DNA of 19,072 nt from an uncultured Anaerostipes sp. (GTDB lineage Bacteria > Bacillota > Clostridia > Lachnospirales > Lachnospiraceae), in the NCBI GenBank assembly GCA_900756035.1, contig CAAEIR010000086.1:1-19072 (forward strand), given 5' to 3'. Every line of letters begins with the position of its first letter. Positions within the stretch are counted from its first letter, which is position 1. Positions 13,876-19,072 of the stretch are shown in pieces. A program made the position numbers and the translations under genes. Below the pieces are notes generated by a model, which saw nothing but the letters and a program-made list of their open reading frames with translations, had not been told where the DNA came from and did no database searches.

Positions 13876-15795
13876 ATGGGTACACAAAAAAATGGGGAAT
13901 ATGGAGCAGATCAGATCCAGATTCTGGAGGGACTGGAGGCTGTGCGCAAAAGACCTGGTATGTATATTGGAAGTACGTCTGAAAAAGGTCTTCATCACCT
14001 GGTATATGAGATTGTGGACAATGCCGTGGATGAATCTCTTGCAGGATACTGCGATACAATTCATGTGATTTTGAACAAAGATGGTTCTGTCACAGTAGAA
14101 GATAACGGTCGTGGAATTCCGGTTGGAATGAATAAGAAAAAGGGTGTATCCAGCGTGGAAGTGGTATTTACAATTCTTCATGCAGGAGGAAAATTCGGCG
14201 GAGGAGGATATAAAGTCTCCGGCGGGCTTCATGGCGTTGGTTCATCTGTCGTAAATGCACTTTCAGACTGGCTGGAAGTTACAGTCTACAAAGAAGGGCA
14301 TATTCATCAACAGAGATATGAGAGAGGAAAAGTGTGCTATCCTCTGAAAGTTATCGGAGATACTGAAAAAAATGGAACGACTGTCACATTTTATCCGGAT
14401 GCGTCTATTTTTGAGACTGTTGAGTTTGATTATTCTACTTTAAGACGCAGACTGCGTGAGACAGCATTTTTGACAAAAAACTTAAAAATTGTTTTAATTG
14501 ATAACAGATCGGAAGAGCAGAAGGCGGAGACATTCCACTACGAGGGTGGAATTAAAGAATTTGTCAGTTATTTAAATAAAGGCAAAGAGTTTCTCTATCC
14601 GGAGGTTATTTATTGCGAGGGTGAGAAAGACGGAGTTTACGTTGAGGTAGCATTCCAGCATAATGACTCCTACAATGAAACTTCTTTAAGCTTTGTAAAT
14701 AATATTATTACGCCGGAAGGTGGAACGCATCTGTCCGGTTTTAAAACAGCGCTTACAACGACGTTTAATGATTACGCAAGAAAAAATAATCTTTTGAAGG
14801 AAAAAGAAGAGAATCTTACAGGAGAAGATATCAGGGAAGGTTTGACTTCGGTTATTAGTATTAAGCTTGGAGAACCACAGTTTGAAGGACAGACAAAACA
14901 AAAACTTGGAAACAGTGAGGCAAGAGGAGCGGTAAACAGTATTCTTTCAGAACAATTAAAATATTTTCTGGAACAGAATCCTCAGGTTGCCAAGATGATT
15001 TGTGAAAAGGCAGTGCTTGCACAGAGAGCCAGAGATGCAGCAAGGAAGGCGAGAGATTTAACAAGAAGGAAAACTGCTTTGGATGGAATGAGTCTTCCGG
15101 GAAAACTTGCCGATTGCTCTGATAAGAATCCTGAAAATTGTGAGATCTATATTGTTGAGGGAGACTCTGCGGGAGGATCTGCAAAAACAGCCCGGTCCCG
15201 TGCTACCCAGGCAATTCTTCCTCTGCGCGGAAAGATTTTGAATGTGGAGAAGGCAAGACTGGATAAGATTTTGGTGAATAAAGAAATTCAGGCAATGATT
15301 ACGGCTTTCGGAACAGGAATTCATGATGATTTCGATATTGAAAAACTGCGATATCATAAAATTATTATTATGACGGATGCCGACGTAGACGGTGCCCATA
15401 TCGCCACTTTGCTGTTGACATTTTTATACAGGTTTATGCCGGAGCTGATCAAACAAGGGTATGTTTACCTTGCACAGCCGCCACTGTATCGAATTGAAAA
15501 AAATAAGAAATACTGGTATGCCTACAGTGATGAGGAGTTAAGCAGTACTCTGGAGGAGATTGGAAGAGAGAATAATAAGATTCAAAGATATAAGGGACTC
15601 GGGGAGATGGATGCAGAACAGTTGTGGGATACAACAATGGATCCGGAAAAGAGAATTCTTTTAAGAGTGAACCTCGATGAGGATTCTGCTTCAGAAATCG
15701 ATCTGACATTTACAACACTTATGGGAGATCAGGTGGAACCTAGAAGAGAATTTATTGAGGCAAATGCAAGATATGTAACGAATCTTGATATTTAG
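13876..15795 (+). CDS. gyrB: DNA gyrase subunit B
   Basis: ATPase subunit of gyrase, which introduces negative supercoils; ATP binding closes the N-gate. At 639 residues it is the compact Gram-positive type. GHKL ATPase motifs: EIVDNAVDE at 45-53, DNGRGIP at 76-82 and GGLHGVG at 116-122. The transducer domain follows, then the TOPRIM domain with EGDSAGG at 428-434 and the metal-binding DADVD at 501-505, and the family-typical C-terminus RREFIEANARYV. The ribosome binding site TAGGAGG overlaps the recF stop codon. gyrA begins 14 nt downstream, so GyrA and GyrB are made from one message, as in Bacillus. Confidence 0.98.
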   Translation: MGTQKNGEYGADQIQILEGLEAVRKRPGMYIGSTSEKGLHHLVYEIVDNAVDESLAGYCDTIHVILNKDGSVTVEDNGRGIPVGMNKKKGVSSVEVVFTILHAGGKFGGGGYKVSGGLHGVGSSVVNALSDWLEVTVYKEGHIHQQRYERGKVCYPLKVIGDTEKNGTTVTFYPDASIFETVEFDYSTLRRRLRETAFLTKNLKIVLIDNRSEEQKAETFHYEGGIKEFVSYLNKGKEFLYPEVIYCEGEKDGVYVEVAFQHNDSYNETSLSFVNNIITPEGGTHLSGFKTALTTTFNDYARKNNLLKEKEENLTGEDIREGLTSVISIKLGEPQFEGQTKQKLGNSEARGAVNSILSEQLKYFLEQNPQVAKMICEKAVLAQRARDAARKARDLTRRKTALDGMSLPGKLADCSDKNPENCEIYIVEGDSAGGSAKTARSRATQAILPLRGKILNVEKARLDKILVNKEIQAMITAFGTGIHDDFDIEKLRYHKIIIMTDADVDGAHIATLLLTFLYRFMPELIKQGYVYLAQPPLYRIEKNKKYWYAYSDEELSSTLEEIGRENNKIQRYKGLGEMDAEQLWDTTMDPEKRILLRVNLDEDSASEIDLTFTTLMGDQVEPRREFIEANARYVTNLDI

Positions 15796-15809
15796 GAAGG
15801 GAGAAACAG

Positions 15810-18293
15810 ATGGACGAGAATACAATTTTTGATAAGGTTCATGACATTGATTTAAAGAAAACAATGGAGAAATCATATATTGATTATGCCATGAGCGTTA
15901 TTGCTTCCAGAGCTCTTCCGGATGTGCGTGATGGTTTGAAACCGGTACAGAGAAGAATTCTGTATGCGATGATTGAGCTGAATAATGGTCCGGACAAACC
16001 ACATCGTAAATGCGCACGTATCGTTGGTGATACGATGGGTAAATATCATCCTCATGGGGATAGTTCTATTTACGGTGCGTTGGTAAATATGGCGCAGGAA
16101 TGGTCTACCAGATATCCTTTGGTGGACGGACATGGAAATTTTGGTTCTGTGGATGGAGATGGTGCTGCTGCCATGCGTTATACTGAGGCGCGGCTTAGCA
16201 AAATTTCAATGGAACTTCTGGCAGATATTAATAAAAATACAGTTGACTTTATTCCAAACTTTGATGAAACGGAAAAAGAGCCTGTAGTGCTTCCGGCTCG
16301 TTTTCCAAATCTTCTGGTAAATGGAACCCAGGGGATTGCTGTTGGAATGGCGACCAATATTCCGCCTCACAATTTGACGGAAGTTATTGATGCCGTTATT
16401 CGAATTATTGATAATCGTGTGACCGAAAATAAAATTACAACGATGGAAGAGCTGCTTGAGATTGTAAAGGGGCCTGATTTTCCGACAGGCGCGACGATTC
16501 TTGGAAGGGGTGGAATTAATGAAGCCTACAGAACCGGACGTGGAAAGATTAAAGTAAGAGCTGTAACAGATATTGAGGCGATGGCAAACGGAAAACAGAG
16601 AATTATCGTGACAGAGCTTCCGTATATGGTTAATAAGGCGAGATTAATTGAGAAGATTGCAGCCCTTGTAAGAGAGAAAAAGATTGATGGAATTACAGAA
16701 CTTCGAGATGAGTCTGACCGGAGCGGTATGCGAATTTGCATTGAACTTCGTCGGGATGCCAATGCAAATGTAATTTTAAATCAGTTATATAAACATACAC
16801 AGCTTCAGGATACGTTTGGCGTTATTATGCTGGCATTGGTAAATAATGAGCCGAAGATTATGAATCTGTTTGAGATGCTGGACTATTATTTAAAGCATCA
16901 GGAGGAAGTTGTTACAAGAAGAACTCAGTATGAGTTAAATAAAGCCGAGGAGCGGGCTCATATTTTAGAGGGATTGTTGATTGCACAGGATAATATTGAT
17001 GAAGTCATTAAGATTATTCGTGGTGCGCAGAATATTCAGGCAGCAAAAGCAGAGCTGATGGAAAGATTTGGGCTGTCAGATGCCCAGGCTCAGGCAATTG
17101 TAGATATGCGTCTGAGAGCGTTAAATGGTTTGGAACGCGCGAAACTTGAAAAAGAATATAAAGAGTTAATGGAGAAGATCGCAGAGTTAAAGGCTATTCT
17201 TGCAGATGAAAAACTCCTGTTAGGCGTGATCAAAGATGAATTAGTACTGATTCGCGATAAATACGGGGATGAGCGTAAGACTAAGATTGGTTTTGATGTG
17301 GATGATATTTCCATGGAAGATTTGATTCCTAGAGAGAATACTGTGATTACTATGACGAAGCTTGGATATATTAAGCGTATGACGGTTGATAATTTTAAGA
17401 GTCAGAATCGAGGCGGTAAAGGAATCAAGGGAATGCAGACGATTGATGAGGATTACATCGAAGAATTGTTTATGACAACAACGCATCACTATATCATGTT
17501 CTTTACCAATACAGGAAGAGTTTATCGCTTGAAAGCTTATGAGATTCCGGAAAGTGGAAGGACAGCAAGGGGAAGTGCTATTGTCAATCTGCTTCAGCTT
17601 CAGCCGGAAGAAAAAATCACCGCAGTGATTCCTTTGGATCAATATGAGGAAGGCCGTTATCTTTTAATGGCAACAAAATATGGTGTTGTGAAGAGATCTT
17701 CAATTATGGAGTATGCAAACATCAGAAAAACAGGTTTGGCGGCCATTACATTGAAAGATGATGATCAGCTCATAGAAGTAAAATATACAAAAGGTGATGA
17801 GGATATTTTCCTTGTGACAAAGAATGGACAGTGTATTCGGTTTTATGAAAGTGATGTCAGATGTATCGGACGTACTTCTATGGGAGTGCGGGGAATTAAT
17901 CTGACCGGAGATGATGAAGTTATCGGAATGCAGTTTGGAAGGCAGGGAGAAGCATTATTAATTGTTTCTGCAAACGGTATGGGAAAAAGAACGGTAATTT
18001 CAGAATTTTCAGCACAGCATCGAGGCGGTAAAGGTATTAAGTGCTATAAGATCACGGAGAAGACCGGAGATGTTGTAGGCGTAAAAGCGGTAAATGAAGA
18101 AGATGAAATTATGATGATTACGACAGAGGGAATTATCATAAGAACAGCTGTAAATTCTATTTCTGTTCTCGGACGTAATACATCCGGCGTGAAAGTTATG
18201 AACGTAGGAGAAAATGTAGAAGTGGCAAGCATTGCCAAGGTTCGGGAAGAAAAAATTGAAGAGACAGATACTGAAGAAAATAAAGAAGAATAA
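15810..18293 (+). CDS. gyrA: DNA gyrase subunit A
   Basis: Breakage-reunion subunit of gyrase. At 827 residues it has normal length. The winged-helix domain contains the active-site Tyr at residue 124 in AMRYTEARLS. The quinolone region reads HPHGDSSIYGA (80-90): the residue equal to E. coli S83 is Ser85, while the residue equal to E. coli D87 is Gly89. The C-terminal DNA-wrapping beta-pinwheel has the GyrA box as QNRGGKG at 532-538 and a second box-like QHRGGKG at 736-742. The C-terminal tail is acidic (Glu/Asp/Thr-rich), as in many Firmicutes. The ribosome binding site GGAAGGGAG lies about 7 nt before the ATG. A strong terminator follows eight bases after the stop. Confidence 0.98.
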   Translation: MDENTIFDKVHDIDLKKTMEKSYIDYAMSVIASRALPDVRDGLKPVQRRILYAMIELNNGPDKPHRKCARIVGDTMGKYHPHGDSSIYGALVNMAQEWSTRYPLVDGHGNFGSVDGDGAAAMRYTEARLSKISMELLADINKNTVDFIPNFDETEKEPVVLPARFPNLLVNGTQGIAVGMATNIPPHNLTEVIDAVIRIIDNRVTENKITTMEELLEIVKGPDFPTGATILGRGGINEAYRTGRGKIKVRAVTDIEAMANGKQRIIVTELPYMVNKARLIEKIAALVREKKIDGITELRDESDRSGMRICIELRRDANANVILNQLYKHTQLQDTFGVIMLALVNNEPKIMNLFEMLDYYLKHQEEVVTRRTQYELNKAEERAHILEGLLIAQDNIDEVIKIIRGAQNIQAAKAELMERFGLSDAQAQAIVDMRLRALNGLERAKLEKEYKELMEKIAELKAILADEKLLLGVIKDELVLIRDKYGDERKTKIGFDVDDISMEDLIPRENTVITMTKLGYIKRMTVDNFKSQNRGGKGIKGMQTIDEDYIEELFMTTTHHYIMFFTNTGRVYRLKAYEIPESGRTARGSAIVNLLQLQPEEKITAVIPLDQYEEGRYLLMATKYGVVKRSSIMEYANIRKTGLAAITLKDDDQLIEVKYTKGDEDIFLVTKNGQCIRFYESDVRCIGRTSMGVRGINLTGDDEVIGMQFGRQGEALLIVSANGMGKRTVISEFSAQHRGGKGIKCYKITEKTGDVVGVKAVNEEDEIMMITTEGIIIRTAVNSISVLGRNTSGVKVMNVGENVEVASIAKVREEKIEETDTEENKEE

Positions 18294-18300
18294 AAAGAAA

Positions 18301-18336
18301 AGGGGTACAGATAGGAATTGTCTGTACCCTTTTTTT
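18301..18336 (+). terminator. Rho-independent terminator of the gyrase operon
   Basis: The arms GGGTACAGA (18303-18311) and TCTGTACCC (18321-18329) form a perfect 9-bp stem, extendable by two weaker pairs, around a 9-nt loop, followed by seven T (18330-18336). It ends the dnaA-to-gyrA transcript. The A-rich stretch before it could also let it work on leftward transcripts. Confidence 0.9.
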
Positions 18337-18346
18337 GGGATATAAT
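18318..18346 (+). promoter_or_regulatory. Sigma-A promoter overlapping the gyrA terminator
   Basis: TTGTCT (18318-18323) and a perfect TATAAT (18341-18346) are separated by exactly 17 bp. The -35 box lies in the loop and right arm of the gyrA terminator and the T-tract forms part of the spacer. Transcription would start near 18353, about 33 nt before the next ATG, which has an AAGGAG ribosome binding site. Confidence 0.75.
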
Positions 18347-18385
18347 AGAGTAAATCAACCTGTATTATGAAAAAGGAGAAAGAGA

Positions 18386-18823
18386 ATGGGAAAAAAGATT
18401 GTGGCATTTGTTATTGTCATTGTCGCTGTTGCCATTGGGGTTTTTATGTTCCAGAGGACATCTAAAATCAACGCAATGCAGAAAAAACTGGATGCAAGCC
18501 AGGAAAGATTTCAGAATGAGTATGTAATCTATGACAGTGATGAGTATGAAAGATTAGTGTCAAATTGTGAAAGTGCGATATCAGACAAGAACTATGATAA
18601 TGCGAAGAAGGCACAGACAGAATTGGATGAATTTGAACAGACAACGATTAGTGAGAATAAAAAAACGGCAAATGAATCCATAAAAACTCTGGAAAAGAGT
18701 GATACGTCTAAGGCATATCAGAGTGAGCTTGATAAGATCAAACAATACAAAGAGGAAATGCAGGATGATATTAAGAACGGGCAGTTTAAGCAGGCAGATA
18801 AAATGGCAGAAATTAATCGATGA
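18386..18823 (+). CDS. Membrane-anchored coiled-coil protein, N-terminal part (frame broken)
   Basis: A 145-residue product with an uncleaved-looking N-terminal membrane anchor (residues 4-23, KIVAFVIVIVAVAIGVFMF) and an extracellular, highly charged helical region (24-140) rich in Lys, Glu, Asp and Gln that predicts a coiled coil. There is no lipobox. The ATG has AAGGAG about nine bases upstream and the gene has its own promoter. The frame stops at TGA 18821-18823, yet the +1 frame is open from before that point to the window edge and continues in the same style, starting TGG CAG AAA TTA ATC GAT GAT at 18804. Skipping one A in the AAAA at 18800-18803 joins the two parts. I read this as one gene with a one-base insertion or a sequencing error. 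Function unknown. Confidence 0.75.
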   Translation: MGKKIVAFVIVIVAVAIGVFMFQRTSKINAMQKKLDASQERFQNEYVIYDSDEYERLVSNCESAISDKNYDNAKKAQTELDEFEQTTISENKKTANESIKTLEKSDTSKAYQSELDKIKQYKEEMQDDIKNGQFKQADKMAEINR

Positions 18824-18824
18824 T

Positions 18825-19072
18825 ATGCAAAAGGAATTGAGTAATCTGGATATTAATGACAGAAACATTGGCGGTAAACAGGTAACATCTTATACGCCAA
18901 ATACATTAATGACTGAGAATTCGTCTACCAGCGGATTATCTGAACCGGAAAAATTAATGAAAGAATATTTGCCGGCATGTGTAAAAGCAATTAATAATCA
19001 CGATTTTTCTTATATTGAAAAATACATGGTAAAAGATGGTCCGGTGTACAAAGAAAATAAAGAATACATAAA
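18825..19072 (+). CDS. C-terminal part of the frame-broken membrane-anchored protein (runs off the window)
   Basis: Open frame from the first in-frame ATG after the break to the right edge with no stop, 82 codons visible, so partial. It begins as a coiled-coil continuation (MQKELSNLDINDRN), passes a Ser/Thr/Asn-rich linker (about residues 15-40) and then reads LMKEYLPACVKAINNHDFSY followed by a segment with DGPVYKENKEYI. That last stretch resembles the NTF2-like domain found at the C-terminus of TcaA/YvbJ-type membrane proteins; this is from memory and moderate at best. No ribosome binding site precedes the ATG, so it is unlikely to be an independent gene. Confidence 0.55.
   Translation, partial: MQKELSNLDINDRNIGGKQVTSYTPNTLMTENSSTSGLSEPEKLMKEYLPACVKAINNHDFSYIEKYMVKDGPVYKENKEYI

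Noticed and set aside
14686..15399. Several antisense ORFs opposite gyrB, and similar ones opposite gyrA and mnmG
   Set aside because: They are shadows of well-identified genes, lack ribosome binding sites and resemble no family.
16065..16079. GyrA Gly89 as evidence of acquired fluoroquinolone resistance
   Set aside because: Sequence alone cannot separate an acquired change from a lineage-typical residue; I recall similar GDSSIYGAL sequences in related clostridia, so I report it only as a difference.
18800..18823. Programmed ribosomal frameshift at AAAA
   Set aside because: No canonical slippery heptamer, stimulatory hairpin or upstream ribosome-binding-like sequence is seen; joining requires a +1 shift on AAA A without a stop or rare codon in the decoding site.
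1..19072. CRISPR array, transposon, prophage, tRNA, rRNA, defence or biosynthetic cluster
   Set aside because: No regularly spaced repeats, transposase or phage genes, or RNA-gene signatures were found; the window is a conserved core region.

Overview
The window is the replication-origin neighbourhood of a low-GC Gram-positive chromosome. I read it as a clostridial Firmicute, probably of the Lachnospiraceae type. The grounds are the gene order around oriC, AT-rich intergenic DNA, strong AGGAGG-type ribosome binding sites, perfect Firmicute-type parS palindromes, TTATCCACA DnaA boxes, a Jag protein with a long Lys/Glu linker, and a GyrA of Lachnospiraceae-like sequence. The family assignment is inference; the Firmicute oriC assignment is solid.

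Layout. Everything left of about 9.4 kb is transcribed leftward and everything right of about 9.8 kb rightward, so the genes diverge from oriC. The leftward arm reads rpmH, rnpA, yidD, yidC, jag, mnmE, mnmG, rsmG, an unrecognised coiled-coil gene, and argS. Genes are separated by only a few bases or overlap, with one hairpin after rpmH and another between jag and mnmE. Left of argS are two tandem hairpins, a GC-rich structured stretch with terminator-like hairpins on both strands, and two perfect parS sites at the window edge. The next replicon-segregation genes (parA/parB) may lie just outside, but that cannot be seen.

The origin is bipartite. One DnaA-box cluster lies between rpmH and dnaA and contains a duplicated 43-bp module. 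A second lies between dnaA and dnaN and ends in a recognisable basal unwinding element: two adjacent DnaA boxes, a run of DnaA-trios, then a TTATTTATTTATTT tract. The rightward arm is dnaA, dnaN, yaaA, recF, gyrB and gyrA, closed by a strong terminator that overlaps a good promoter for the next gene. That gene encodes a membrane-anchored coiled-coil protein, is interrupted by an apparent one-base frameshift, and runs off the right edge.

Together the genes cover replication initiation (DnaA, oriC), processivity (DnaN), gap repair (RecF), supercoiling (GyrAB), ribosome and tRNA maturation (RpmH, RnpA, RsmG, MnmE/MnmG, ArgS), membrane protein insertion (YidC/YidD/Jag) and chromosome segregation (parS). 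I found no mobile element, CRISPR array, tRNA, rRNA, or clearly new defence or biosynthetic system. The points most worth a second look are the variant DnaA-trio element, the duplicated DnaA-box module, the DnaA box inside the dnaN translation-initiation region, the structured block left of argS, the unknown gene between rsmG and argS, and the frameshifted last gene.
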